NCBI GenBank assembly: GCA_026692705.1
Contig: JAPLOE010000086.1
Location: 1 to 37,271 of the forward strand
Direction of reading: 5' to 3'
Length of the DNA: 37,271 nucleotides
Source: Planctomycetota bacterium
GTDB lineage: Bacteria; Planctomycetota; UBA1135; GCA-002686595
Of this stretch, positions 1 to 8,248 are shown one piece after another (position 1 is the stretch's first letter; each line of letters starts with the position of its first letter). The position numbers and the translations under genes are program-made. The notes under the pieces were generated by a model. That model searched no databases, had not been told where the DNA came from, and was given only the letters and a program-made list of their open reading frames with translations.

Positions 1-2
1 AA

Positions 3-173
3 GTGACCAACAAGTGGAAGGTCGAGCTGTCGGGCGGCTCGCTCTCGGGCAGCGCGACGATGCGCGGCCCGTTCGGCGAGACGACGAGCGAGGTGACCGG
101 TGAGCGAGTGCCGAAGTGGCTCGAGGACGAAGTCGAGTACGAAGGGGAGGAGGCCTGCTGTGGTCACCACTAG
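3..173 (+). CDS. 3' end of an unidentified gene (partial)
   Basis: An open frame enters from the left edge and ends at a TAG at 171-173, giving 56 residues. The piece reads like the end of a beta-rich domain (WKVELSGGSLSGSATMRG, then a charged tail ending EEACCGHH). It overlaps the start of the following amidohydrolase by 14 bases, which suggests the two are co-transcribed and coupled. Amidohydrolases of this kind are often encoded in pairs, so the partial gene could be a second amidohydrolase, but the visible piece carries no diagnostic motif. Function unknown. Confidence 0.6.
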   Translation: MTNKWKVELSGGSLSGSATMRGPFGETTSEVTGERVPKWLEDEVEYEGEEACCGHH

Positions 174-2739
174 CCTGATCCGCAACATCGCGCTCGCGGC
201 GCTGGCGCTTGCGCCGGTCTCGCTCGCGGGCGACCATCCGTTCGAGACCGACGCCGAGCGCAAGCCGGCGCAGCGCACCGGTGGCACGTGCGTCGTGCGC
301 AACGTCGTGATCCACACTGGCGTGGCCGAGGCGTTCCAGGGCGACGTGTTCGTCAAGGACGGCAAGATCGCCGCAGTCGGCAAGGTCGAGGCGCCCGCGG
401 GCACGCTCGAGCTCGACGGGCGCGGCATGCACCTCTCGCCGGGCGTGATCGATTGCCATTCGCACATGGCGATCTCGCGCGGCGTCAACGAGGGCACGTA
501 CTCGATCACGGCCGAGTGCGACATCAGCGATGCGCTCGACGCGGAGGATGTCGGGCTGTGGCGCGCGCTCGCGGGCGGCGTCACGGGCGCGCGGCTCCTG
601 CACGGATCGGCGAACACGATCGGCGGGCGCCACGAAGTCATCAAGCTGCGCTACGGCAAGAGCTTCGACGAGCTGCGCAATCCCGACGCGAAGGAAGGCA
701 TCAAGTTCGCGCTCGGCGAGAACGTCAAGCGCTCCAACGGCGGCGGCAATTCGAGCCGTTTCCCGGCGTCGCGCATGGGCGTCGAGGCGCTGCTCGTGCG
801 CGCCTTCACGCGCGCGCGCGAGTACCAGTCGGAGTGGCTCAACTACGAGGCTGCGAAGGCCCGCGGCGAGGATCCGGTGCCGCCGCGCAAGGACGTGCGG
901 CTCGACGTGCTCGTGGGCATCCTCGAGAAGCAGGTCGACGTCCACAGCCACTGCTACCGCGCGGACGAGATCCTGATGCTGCTGCGTGTCGCCGAGCAGA
1001 ACGGGTTCCGCGTCAAGACGCTGCAGCACGTGCTCGAGGGCTACAAGGTCGCGCACGAGATCGCGCAGCACGGCGCGGGGCCGTCGAGCTTCAGCGACTG
1101 GTGGGCCTACAAGATCGAGGCCTACGACGCGGTGCCGTTCAGCCCGGCGATGATGGTCGAGGCCGGTGCGGTCACGACGATCAACTCCGACTCGGACGAG
1201 CTCGTGCGGCACCTCTTCAGCGACGCGGGCAAGTCGATGCGCTACGGCGGCCTCGATCCCGTGCGCTCGCTGCAGCTCGTCACGCTCAACGTGGCGAAGC
1301 AGCTCGCGCTCGAGCAGCACACGGGCTCGATCGAGGTCGGCAAGGACGCGGACCTCGCGCTGCACACGGGCGATCCGCTGAGCGCGTACTCGCGCGTCGA
1401 GTGGACGATGGTCGATGGCGAGCTCGAGTTCACGCGCCGCGACGCGTTCGAGCTCGCTGCGCGGCCGGCGCCGCTCACGGAAGTGACGGAGCCGCGCACC
1501 GAAGCCGGAGTCGAATGGCGCGCCGACGGTGGAGCGACGGTCGCGATCGTCGGCGGCACGCTGCATCCGGTGACGGCGCCCGACATCACGAACGGAACGA
1601 TCGTGTTGCAGGGCGGGCGCATCGTCGCGATGGGCGCCGGCATCGCCGTGCCCTCGAACGCGCGCGTCGTCGACGCCACGGGGCGGCACGTGTGGCCGGG
1701 CCTGATCGCGCTCGACACGCGGCTGGGCCTGTTCGAGATCGGCTCGGTGCAGGCGACGGTCGACACCGACGAGATCGGCGGCAGCCAGCCCGACATCCGC
1801 GCCTCGGCCTCGCTCAACGCGGAATCCGTGCACATTCCGGTCACGCGCTTCAACGGCGTGACGCGCGCGCAGGCCTCGCCGCAGGGCGGTGGCCCGTGGA
1901 TGGGGCAGTCGTGCGTGATCCGGCTCGCCGGCGACACGTGGGAGGAGCTGCTGCACGTCGACCGCGACATGCTGCACCTGTCGTTCCCGCGCGTGGGCAA
2001 CACGGCGAAGGAGAAGAAGGAGCCCGAGCTCCTGAAGGAACTCGCGAAGCAGCTCGGCGAGGCACGCGAATATGCGCGGCTCCTCGACGAGTCGAAGTCG
2101 AAGGGCAGCGCGAAGCCGCCGTACGACGTGCGACTCGAGGCGCTCGCGCCGTTTGCGCTCGGGCAGAAGCGCGTCGCGGTGCACGCCGACGGCGCGCAGA
2201 CGCTGCTGTACGCGATCAAGTGGATCGGCGAGCAGAAGCTCGACGCGGTGATCGTCGGCGCACGCGAGGGCTGGAAGGTCGTGGACGAGCTCGCGAAGTC
2301 GAAGCTCCCCGTGATCGTCGCGGGCACGCTCGCGCTGCCTTCGGGCGAGTTCGATCCCTACGACGCGCCCTACGCGAACCCGGCCGTGCTGCACCGCGCG
2401 GGCGTGCCGATCGCGATCAGCTCCGGCGACGACGAGAACGTGCGCAACGTCGGCTTCCACGCCGCGATGGCCGCGTCCTTCGGATTGCCGCGCGAGGAAG
2501 CGCTGCGCAGCGTCACGCTGTACGCGGCGCGCATGCTCGGGCTCGACCAGGAGCTCGGCAGCCTCGCGCTGGGCAAGCTCGGCGACGTCGTCGTCACCGA
2601 CGGCGACATCCTCGACACGGGCACGCAGGTCCACTACGTGTTCGTCGAGGGCGTGCAGCAGCCGATGTCGAACCGCCAGACCGAGCTCGCGGAGAAGTAC
2701 CGCAAGCGTCTCGAGCGCCAGAAGGCCGAGAAGAAGTAG
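160..2739 (+). CDS. Secreted tandem amidohydrolase
   Basis: A protein of about 859 residues with two amidohydrolase (imidazolonepropionase/dihydroorotase-like) units in tandem. I place the start at GTG 160 because GGGGAGGAGG lies at 144-153 just before it and the protein then opens with a signal peptide (VVTTSLIRNIALAALALAP); the in-frame ATG at 100 is an alternative. The first unit has the metal-binding HxH (GVIDCHSHM, near residue 100), later histidines (HSHCYR, LQHVLEG) and the late aspartate (NSDSDELV). The second unit, from about residue 470, has DTR where HxH should be but keeps a late SGDDEN, so it probably does not bind metal normally. Family members hydrolyse cyclic amides or peptides; the substrate here cannot be told. 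The protein is probably exported. Confidence 0.85.
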   Translation: MVTTSLIRNIALAALALAPVSLAGDHPFETDAERKPAQRTGGTCVVRNVVIHTGVAEAFQGDVFVKDGKIAAVGKVEAPAGTLELDGRGMHLSPGVIDCHSHMAISRGVNEGTYSITAECDISDALDAEDVGLWRALAGGVTGARLLHGSANTIGGRHEVIKLRYGKSFDELRNPDAKEGIKFALGENVKRSNGGGNSSRFPASRMGVEALLVRAFTRAREYQSEWLNYEAAKARGEDPVPPRKDVRLDVLVGILEKQVDVHSHCYRADEILMLLRVAEQNGFRVKTLQHVLEGYKVAHEIAQHGAGPSSFSDWWAYKIEAYDAVPFSPAMMVEAGAVTTINSDSDELVRHLFSDAGKSMRYGGLDPVRSLQLVTLNVAKQLALEQHTGSIEVGKDADLALHTGDPLSAYSRVEWTMVDGELEFTRRDAFELAARPAPLTEVTEPRTEAGVEWRADGGATVAIVGGTLHPVTAPDITNGTIVLQGGRIVAMGAGIAVPSNARVVDATGRHVWPGLIALDTRLGLFEIGSVQATVDTDEIGGSQPDIRASASLNAESVHIPVTRFNGVTRAQASPQGGGPWMGQSCVIRLAGDTWEELLHVDRDMLHLSFPRVGNTAKEKKEPELLKELAKQLGEAREYARLLDESKSKGSAKPPYDVRLEALAPFALGQKRVAVHADGAQTLLYAIKWIGEQKLDAVIVGAREGWKVVDELAKSKLPVIVAGTLALPSGEFDPYDAPYANPAVLHRAGVPIAISSGDDENVRNVGFHAAMAASFGLPREEALRSVTLYAARMLGLDQELGSLALGKLGDVVVTDGDILDTGTQVHYVFVEGVQQPMSNRQTELAEKYRKRLERQKAEKK

Positions 2740-2769
2740 AGCGCGACAGTTCAGGCGCTCCGATCGAAC

Positions 2770-2803
2770 GCTCCCCCGTGCTCGTGGCGGGGGAGCTTCG
2801 TTT
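2770..2803 (+). terminator. Intrinsic terminator after the amidohydrolase gene
   Basis: Perfect 9-bp stem: GCTCCCCCG at 2770-2778 pairs with CGGGGGAGC at 2788-2796, with a 9-base loop. It is followed by TTCGTTTT. It sits between the amidohydrolase gene and the convergent hemG. The T-rich side serves the plus strand; the minus-strand side has no T-run, so it is a poorer stop for the haem operon. Confidence 0.75.
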
Positions 2804-2814
2804 TCCTCGGGATT

Positions 2815-4143
2815 TCAGGCCTTCGCGTGGCTCGCGGCGAGCTCGCGCGCGGAGGCGGCGAGGTGGTTGACGCCGATGCCCTTGAGCCAGTTGCCCGCGA
2901 GGCCCAGCCCCGGCGGCGTCGCGTTCTCGATCGCCCTGACCCGCGCAGGATGGTCGAGGTCGAAGCGCGGCAGCGTCGCGCGCCAGCGCTGGATCGCAGT
3001 GAAGACGGGCTCGCCCTTGAGCGAGAGCAACCGACCGACTTCGTCGCGGACGATGCCGAGCAGCTCCGCCTCGCTCGCGTCGATCAGGTCCGCGTGGCGC
3101 GAGCCGCCGATCAGCGTGCGCAGCACGACGTGACCGGGATCGCAGGCGTCGGGAGCGATCGACGAGCTGAACAGCGTGCCGAGGTGGTGCAGCTTCTCGC
3201 GCGAGGCGACGAGGTAGCCGAAGCCCGCGAGCGAGTGGCCGACGTCCTCGCGGCGCCGCACGTGCACGCAGGACACGACGTTTTCGCAGCGGATCGTGCC
3301 GACGATGCGCGCGAGGTCGGGCGCGAGGCCCGAGAGCAGGCGTGCGGCCGTGGGGGCGGACACCGCCAGCACGACGCGGCGCGCGGAGAATTCGCCGGCG
3401 GGACTCGTGACGCGCCAGCGCTCGCCGTCGCGCGCGATCGAGCTCACCGGAGTCGAGAGGCGCACGCGCGAGCCGAGCTTGCGAGCGAGCGCGTCGGTGA
3501 CCGACTGGCAGCCGCCTTCGGGCTTCATCACGCTCGGCGCAGGCTCGCCGCGAGTCTTGAAGAGCGCCTTGAACAGGCCACCGTGGGCCTCGACGAGATC
3601 GACGAGACGCGGGAAGCAGGCGCGCATCGAGAGCTGCTCGGGATCGCCGGCGTGGATGCCGCTCACCAGCGGATCGAGCATCGCGTCCAGCGCTTCCTGC
3701 CCGATGCGGTGGCGCACGAACTCGGCCACCGAGCCGTCGTTGCCGACCTTCGGATCGCGGAAGGGCTCCATCGCCATGCGCAGCTTGCCGCGCAGCGTCA
3801 TCAGCGGCGACATCAGGAACTTGTGCGGCGCGAGCGGCGCATCGACGAGCCGCCCCTTGCACACGAGGAAGCGCTGCCCGGCGGATCCCGGCGGCTTGTG
3901 CGCCGCGAGGCCGAGCTCGCCCAGCATGTCCGTGAGCCCGCCCTTCACCTCGAAACGCAGCGACTCCGGCCCAACCTCGTAGCGCCACTGGCCATTCGGC
4001 CCGCCGCGCTCGGTCTGCACCAGCCCACCTGGCCGCGCAGCCGCCTCCAGCACGACGATTTCCGCTTCGGGCCCGCGCGCGTGCGCGTAGGCGAGGCCGG
4101 AGATGCCGGCACCGACGACGACTGTGTCGAGCGTGGTGACCAT
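2815..4143 (-). CDS. hemG: Protoporphyrinogen oxidase, HemY/PgoX type
   Basis: FAD-dependent oxidase of 442 residues that makes protoporphyrin IX from protoporphyrinogen IX. The N-terminus has the dinucleotide-binding motif VVGAGISGLAYA followed by a glutamate at the end of the second strand (VVLEAAARPGG) and the GG-x-VQTE stretch typical of the HemY/PgoX family. The C-terminus has the family's final FAD motif (GLAGNWLKGIGVNHLAASAR). Length matches the family (about 440-480). It is the last gene of the haem operon, 15 bases downstream of hemN. With hemN just before it and hemH elsewhere in the window, the classical protoporphyrin branch is the likely route rather than the coproporphyrin-dependent one. 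The annotation hemY would be equally acceptable. Confidence 0.93.
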   Translation of the reverse strand: MVTTLDTVVVGAGISGLAYAHARGPEAEIVVLEAAARPGGLVQTERGGPNGQWRYEVGPESLRFEVKGGLTDMLGELGLAAHKPPGSAGQRFLVCKGRLVDAPLAPHKFLMSPLMTLRGKLRMAMEPFRDPKVGNDGSVAEFVRHRIGQEALDAMLDPLVSGIHAGDPEQLSMRACFPRLVDLVEAHGGLFKALFKTRGEPAPSVMKPEGGCQSVTDALARKLGSRVRLSTPVSSIARDGERWRVTSPAGEFSARRVVLAVSAPTAARLLSGLAPDLARIVGTIRCENVVSCVHVRRREDVGHSLAGFGYLVASREKLHHLGTLFSSSIAPDACDPGHVVLRTLIGGSRHADLIDASEAELLGIVRDEVGRLLSLKGEPVFTAIQRWRATLPRFDLDHPARVRAIENATPPGLGLAGNWLKGIGVNHLAASARELAASHAKA

Positions 4144-4158
4144 GGAGAGTCCGTTCCG

Positions 4159-5547
4159 TCAGATCGTCTTGCTGAAGCGCGGCCCTTCGGCCTTCTTCTT
4201 GCGCAGGTACTCGTCGAACACCATCGCGAGGTGCCGCAGGAACAGGCGGCCGCGCGGCGCGACATCGACGCGGCGGCCGGAAATCGTGCAGAAACCTTGG
4301 TCCGCGAGCGGTTGCAGCTCGCTGAGCTCGCGCGCGAAGTGCGTCGCGAGATCCTTGACGCCGCAGCGCGCCTCCATCTCGTCGAGGTCGAGGCGCATGC
4401 CGCACATGAGCGACTGGATCACGGCGCGGCGCAGGTCGTCCTCGGCGCTGCGCACCATGCCCTTCATCGCGGAGAACTGGCCGGAATTGATCGCGGCCTC
4501 GTAGCTCTTCGTGTCGTGGTTGTTCTGCACGAACGCGCCGCCGAAGTCGCCGATCGAGCTCATGCCGAAGGCGAGCATCTCCTCGGCGGGATGTGTCGTG
4601 TAGCCCATGAAGTTGCGGTGCAGCGTGTCGGACTCGAGCGCGCGGTAGAGCGCATCGGTCTTGAGCGCGAAGTGGTCGAGGCCGATCACTTCGTAGCCCG
4701 CCTTCGAGAGCTCGTCGATCGCCACGAAGAACAGTCGCGCGCGCTCGGGCGCCGTCGGCAGGCGGTAACGCTCGAGCGCGGTCTGGTGGCGCTTGAGCCA
4801 CGGCACGTGCGCGTAGCCGTACACCGCGAGCCGGTCGGGCTTGATGCGCGCGATCGTCTGCAGCGTGGCCGCGAACGTCGCTTCGGTCTGCTCAGGCAGG
4901 CCGTACATCAAGTCGAGGTTGATGCCGCCGATGCCGCGCTTGCGGCAGTGGGCGACGAGGTTCTCGGTCTCCTCGGTCGTCTGGTCGCGGTGGATGACCT
5001 CCTGCACGTGGTGGTCGAGGTCCTGCACGCCCATCGAGACGCGGTTGAAGCCGAGCTCGACCAGCGTGTCGATCTGCTCGAAGCTCGTGACGTGCGGGTG
5101 CACCTCGATCGAGATCTCGGCGCCCTTCTCGATCTCGAAGTGGCTCGAGAGGATGCCGTACAGGCGGCGCAGCTCCTCGGGCTTCAGGTGCGTCGGCGTG
5201 CCGCCGCCCCAGTGGATCTGCGCGATCTTGCGGCGCTTTCCGAGCAGCGCGCAGGTCATCGCGACTTCCTTCTCGATCGCCGCGAGGTAGCTGTCGACCT
5301 TGCCCTGGCGGCGCGTGATCTCGACTGTGCAGCCGCAGAACAGGCACATGCGCGCGCAGAACGGCAGGTGCACGTAGATGCACAGCGGCTCGTCGGGCTT
5401 GGCCGAGGCGCGCACGAGCGCCGCGCGTGCGTCGGCGTCGCCGAAGTCGTGCCACTCGGGCACGGTGGGGTACGAGGTGTAGCGCGGCCCCGCGCCCGAC
5501 ATGCGCAGGATCAGCTCCTCGTCGACGCGCAGTTCCGCGGTCTTCAT
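4159..5547 (-). CDS. hemN: Oxygen-independent coproporphyrinogen III oxidase
   Basis: Radical SAM enzyme of 462 residues that decarboxylates coproporphyrinogen III to protoporphyrinogen IX without oxygen. The iron-sulfur motif is C64-xxx-C68-xx-C71-x-C73 (YVHLPFCARMCLFCGC). The fourth cysteine and the N-terminal GPRYTSYPT favour true HemN over the haem chaperone HemW. The glycine-rich HWGGGTPT motif follows. The frame stays open far upstream, but the start at 5547 is right: it lies 8 bases after AAGGAG, overlaps the hemE stop in an ATGA, and gives the E. coli length (457). Cytoplasmic. With HemG being of the oxygen-using type, the cell mixes an anaerobic and an aerobic step. Confidence 0.95.
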   Translation of the reverse strand: MKTAELRVDEELILRMSGAGPRYTSYPTVPEWHDFGDADARAALVRASAKPDEPLCIYVHLPFCARMCLFCGCTVEITRRQGKVDSYLAAIEKEVAMTCALLGKRRKIAQIHWGGGTPTHLKPEELRRLYGILSSHFEIEKGAEISIEVHPHVTSFEQIDTLVELGFNRVSMGVQDLDHHVQEVIHRDQTTEETENLVAHCRKRGIGGINLDLMYGLPEQTEATFAATLQTIARIKPDRLAVYGYAHVPWLKRHQTALERYRLPTAPERARLFFVAIDELSKAGYEVIGLDHFALKTDALYRALESDTLHRNFMGYTTHPAEEMLAFGMSSIGDFGGAFVQNNHDTKSYEAAINSGQFSAMKGMVRSAEDDLRRAVIQSLMCGMRLDLDEMEARCGVKDLATHFARELSELQPLADQGFCTISGRRVDVAPRGRLFLRHLAMVFDEYLRKKKAEGPRFSKTI

Positions 5548-6575
5548 CTCGCGCGCTCCTTCGCGGCGCGCACGAACGCGCCGACACATTCGGGGTCGGT
5601 GTCCTTGAACACGCCGTGCCCGAGGTTGAGCACGTGGCCGGGCCGCCCGCCGACCTCGTCGAGCAGCGCGTTGGTGCGGCGGAAGACCTCGTCGGGCGCG
5701 GCGAACAGCGCCGCCGGATCGAAGTTGCCCTGCAGCGCGCAGCGGCCGTTCGCGCGCGTGAAGGCCTCGCCGATCGAGGTGCGGTGGTCGAGCGCGACGC
5801 CCTCGGCTCCAAAGGCGAACAGGTCGTCGAGGAAATGGCCGGATTCCCCGGCGAAAAGCACGCGCGGCGCGACGCCGGCGAGGCCGTCGACGACGCGCTT
5901 GGTCCACGGCGCGGCGTACTTCTGGTAGTCGGCGCGAGTGAGCGAGCCCGCCCACGTGTCGAACAGCACGACCGCCTCGGCGCCGCTCGCGACCTGGAAC
6001 TTCATGTGCGCGATCACCTGCGCGGCGAGCTTGTCCATCAGCACGGAGTAGCTCGCGAAGTCGAGGTACATCATCTTCCGCAGGAAGCTGAACTGCTTCG
6101 ACGTGCCGCCCTCGACGGCGTAGCTCGCCAGCGTGAACGGCGCTCCGCAGAAGCCGAGCAGCGTGGTCTCGTCGGGCAGGCCGGCGCGCGTGAGGCGCAG
6201 CGCCTCACCGACGAAGCCCATCGTTTGCGCCGGATCGAGCACGCGCAGCGCGTCGATCGCCTTGCGGTCGCGCACGGGAATCGGGAGCGAAGGCCCGTGG
6301 TCGTCGAAGATGAGCTTCATGCCCATCGCCTCGAGCGGCACGAGGATGTCGCTGAACAGGATCGCCGCGTCCATGCCGTAGCGGCGGATCGGCTGGATCG
6401 TGACCTCGGCGGCGTACTTGGGCTCGCGGATCATCTCCATGAAGCCGCCGGCCTGCTTGCGCACCTCGCGGTACTCGGGCAGGTATCGGCCGGCCTGGCG
6501 CATCAGCCAGACGGGAGCGCGTTCGGTCTTCTCGCGCCGCAGGGCGCGCATCAGCAGGCGTTCTTGGGACTTCAT
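5544..6575 (-). CDS. hemE: Uroporphyrinogen decarboxylase
   Basis: Protein of 343 residues, the usual family length, which converts uroporphyrinogen III to coproporphyrinogen III by four decarboxylations without a cofactor. The signature P-V-WLMRQAGRYLPEYR is near residues 21-37, and FCGAPFTLASYAVEGG and FDTWAG motifs follow. The start at 6575 overlaps the stop of the upstream response-regulator gene (ATGA), and its own stop overlaps the hemN start the same way, so translation through regulator, hemE and hemN is coupled. Cytoplasmic. Confidence 0.96.
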   Translation of the reverse strand: MKSQERLLMRALRREKTERAPVWLMRQAGRYLPEYREVRKQAGGFMEMIREPKYAAEVTIQPIRRYGMDAAILFSDILVPLEAMGMKLIFDDHGPSLPIPVRDRKAIDALRVLDPAQTMGFVGEALRLTRAGLPDETTLLGFCGAPFTLASYAVEGGTSKQFSFLRKMMYLDFASYSVLMDKLAAQVIAHMKFQVASGAEAVVLFDTWAGSLTRADYQKYAAPWTKRVVDGLAGVAPRVLFAGESGHFLDDLFAFGAEGVALDHRTSIGEAFTRANGRCALQGNFDPAALFAAPDEVFRRTNALLDEVGGRPGHVLNLGHGVFKDTDPECVGAFVRAAKERAR

Positions 6576-7270
6576 GGCGTGAGTCGGTAGCCGGTGCCGC
6601 GCACGGTGTGGATGTAGCGCGGGGACTGGGGATCGGGTTCGAGCAGGCGGCGCAGGCGCACGATGAAGTTGTCGATCGTGCGTTCGGTCGGGAAAGCGTC
6701 GTAGCCCCACACGCGCTCGAGGATCTCGGCGCGCGCGACGACCTCGCCGGGCTTTTCCGCGAGGCAGCGCAGGATCATCGTCTCCTTCTCGGAGAGCTGG
6801 ATCTCGCGGCCGTCGACGATGGCGAGGAAGCGCTTGAAGTCGACGCGCGCGGGGCCGAGCGCGAGCACGTCGCCGACGGGCGACGGGCCGTTGAACCACG
6901 TGGCGCGCTTGAGGATCGCGCGCACGCGCAGCATCAGCTCGCGCAGGTCGAACGGCTTCGCCATGAAGTCGTCGCCACCGAGCTCGAGGCCCTTGACGCG
7001 ATCGTCGAGCCCGCTGCGCGCGGTCAGGAACAGGATCGGCATGTTGTGGCCCTCGCGGCGCAGCGTCTCGCAGATCGTGAAGCCGTCCATGCCCGGCAGC
7101 ATCACGTCGAGCAGCACCAGCGCGGGCGCGGGCTCGCGCCGCAGCCGCTGGAGCGCCGCCAAGCCATCGATGACCACCTCGACCTCGTAGCCCTCGAGCT
7201 CGAGATTGTCCGCGATCACCTCGGCGAGGTGCTCCTCATCCTCGACGACGACCAGTTTCTCCGCGCTCAC
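6572..7270 (-). CDS. OmpR/PhoB-family response regulator
   Basis: Protein of 232 residues: a receiver domain (1-120) with acidic pocket E10-D11-E12, phosphoacceptor D55 (VLLDVMLPG), T83 and K105, then a winged-helix DNA-binding domain ending RYIHTVRGTGYRLTP, the classic end of the OmpR/PhoB family. The start codon is GTG at 7270, overlapping the stop of the sensor kinase gene (GTGA). It is the sixth gene of the haem operon, between the kinase and hemE, so it is made with the haem enzymes. Family members bind pairs of direct repeats spaced by about 11 bases, and exactly such a pair lies before hemA (13181-13198). I infer that it regulates this operon. The signal is unknown. Confidence 0.95.
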   Translation of the reverse strand: MSAEKLVVVEDEEHLAEVIADNLELEGYEVEVVIDGLAALQRLRREPAPALVLLDVMLPGMDGFTICETLRREGHNMPILFLTARSGLDDRVKGLELGGDDFMAKPFDLRELMLRVRAILKRATWFNGPSPVGDVLALGPARVDFKRFLAIVDGREIQLSEKETMILRCLAEKPGEVVARAEILERVWGYDAFPTERTIDNFIVRLRRLLEPDPQSPRYIHTVRGTGYRLTP

Positions 7271-8247
7271 GATTGACTGTCCTTTCCCGACGCGGGCAGC
7301 GTGACTTCGACGGCGAAACCGCCGCCTTCGAGGCCCGTGACGGCACGGGCGTCACCGCCCTGGGCGCGGGCGAGCTCGGCCACCAGGAACAGTCCCAGCC
7401 CGACACCCGGCCGCGTGCGCACGTTCTCGTCGCCACCGCGTACGAAGGCGTCGAAGATGCGGCGCGGATCGGCGCCCTTCAACCCCGGACCGAAGTCTCG
7501 CACCACGAGCAGGGCCTCGCGGCCGCGGCGTTCAACCTTGACTTTCACGCGCGGGGCGGGCCCGGCGTACTTGACGGCGTTCGACACGAGGTTGCGCAGG
7601 ATCGTGCGCAGCGCGAGCGGATCGGCCCGCACCGGGAGCGGCCCGGCGAGCTCGAGCTCGAGCTTCGCCGTCGACGTCTGCGGGTCGTGCCCGAGCTCGG
7701 CGGCGATCTCGCGCGCCTCCCCGGCGAGGTCGAGCTCGCGCACCTGCACGTCGGGACCGGTCGTCGTCATGCGCGCGGTCGCGAGCAGGCTCTCGACCAT
7801 CTTCTGGAGCCGGTCGAGGTCCTGGTGCGCGTGCCGCAGGTAACGCTCGCGCTTCTCGCCCTCGGCGCGGCCGAGCTGCAGGCTCTCCACGTACAGCTTG
7901 GCCGACGCGATCGGGCTCTTGAGCTCGTGCGTGACCGCAGAGAGGAAGTTGCGCTGCTGGCGGTGCACTGCGAGCTCCTTCTGCAGCGAGCGCACGACGA
8001 GCGCGACGCTCGCGAGCAGCAGCAGCCCGAGGAAGCCGCCCTCGAACACGAACATGCGCATGCTCTCGTCCGTCGCGGTGCGCAGCGCGCCCTCGACGTC
8101 GCCGGGCACCGTCACGCCCTGCGCCGTCACCTTGCGCAGCAGGAAATCGCTCTGGTGGTAGAAGAAGAACAGCCACCACCCGAACACAAGCAGGTACAGC
8201 GCGACGACCGCGACGTACGAGTAGAGCTTGCGACGGGTGGAGTCCAC
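7267..8247 (-). CDS. Membrane sensor histidine kinase (PhoR/BaeS-like)
   Basis: Protein of 326 residues. Two membrane helices (about 12-30 and 70-86) flank a short outside loop of roughly 40 residues. There follow the dimerisation domain with H107 (AVTHELKSPIAS) and the ATPase domain with N box (NLVSNAVKYA), G1 (DFGPGL) and G2 (GVGLGLFLV). There is no HAMP or PAS domain. The start is GTG 8247, one base after the hemL stop, and the stop overlaps the regulator's GTG. It very probably phosphorylates the downstream response regulator. The sensor loop is too small to guess the ligand; haem, a porphyrin or redox state would fit the context but this is speculation. Confidence 0.94.
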   Translation of the reverse strand: MDSTRRKLYSYVAVVALYLLVFGWWLFFFYHQSDFLLRKVTAQGVTVPGDVEGALRTATDESMRMFVFEGGFLGLLLLASVALVVRSLQKELAVHRQQRNFLSAVTHELKSPIASAKLYVESLQLGRAEGEKRERYLRHAHQDLDRLQKMVESLLATARMTTTGPDVQVRELDLAGEAREIAAELGHDPQTSTAKLELELAGPLPVRADPLALRTILRNLVSNAVKYAGPAPRVKVKVERRGREALLVVRDFGPGLKGADPRRIFDAFVRGGDENVRTRPGVGLGLFLVAELARAQGGDARAVTGLEGGGFAVEVTLPASGKDSQS

Positions 8248-8248
8248 G

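Noticed and set aside
2827-5928. A plus-strand open frame of over 1000 codons opposite hemG and hemN
   Set aside because: Its product is a low-complexity string of R, A, E, H and L typical of the reverse complement of GC-rich genes, and both haem genes opposite are certain.
5548-5955. N-terminal extension of hemN into the hemE region
   Set aside because: The extension is the shadow of hemE in another frame; the ATGA overlap and ribosome site fix the start at 5547.
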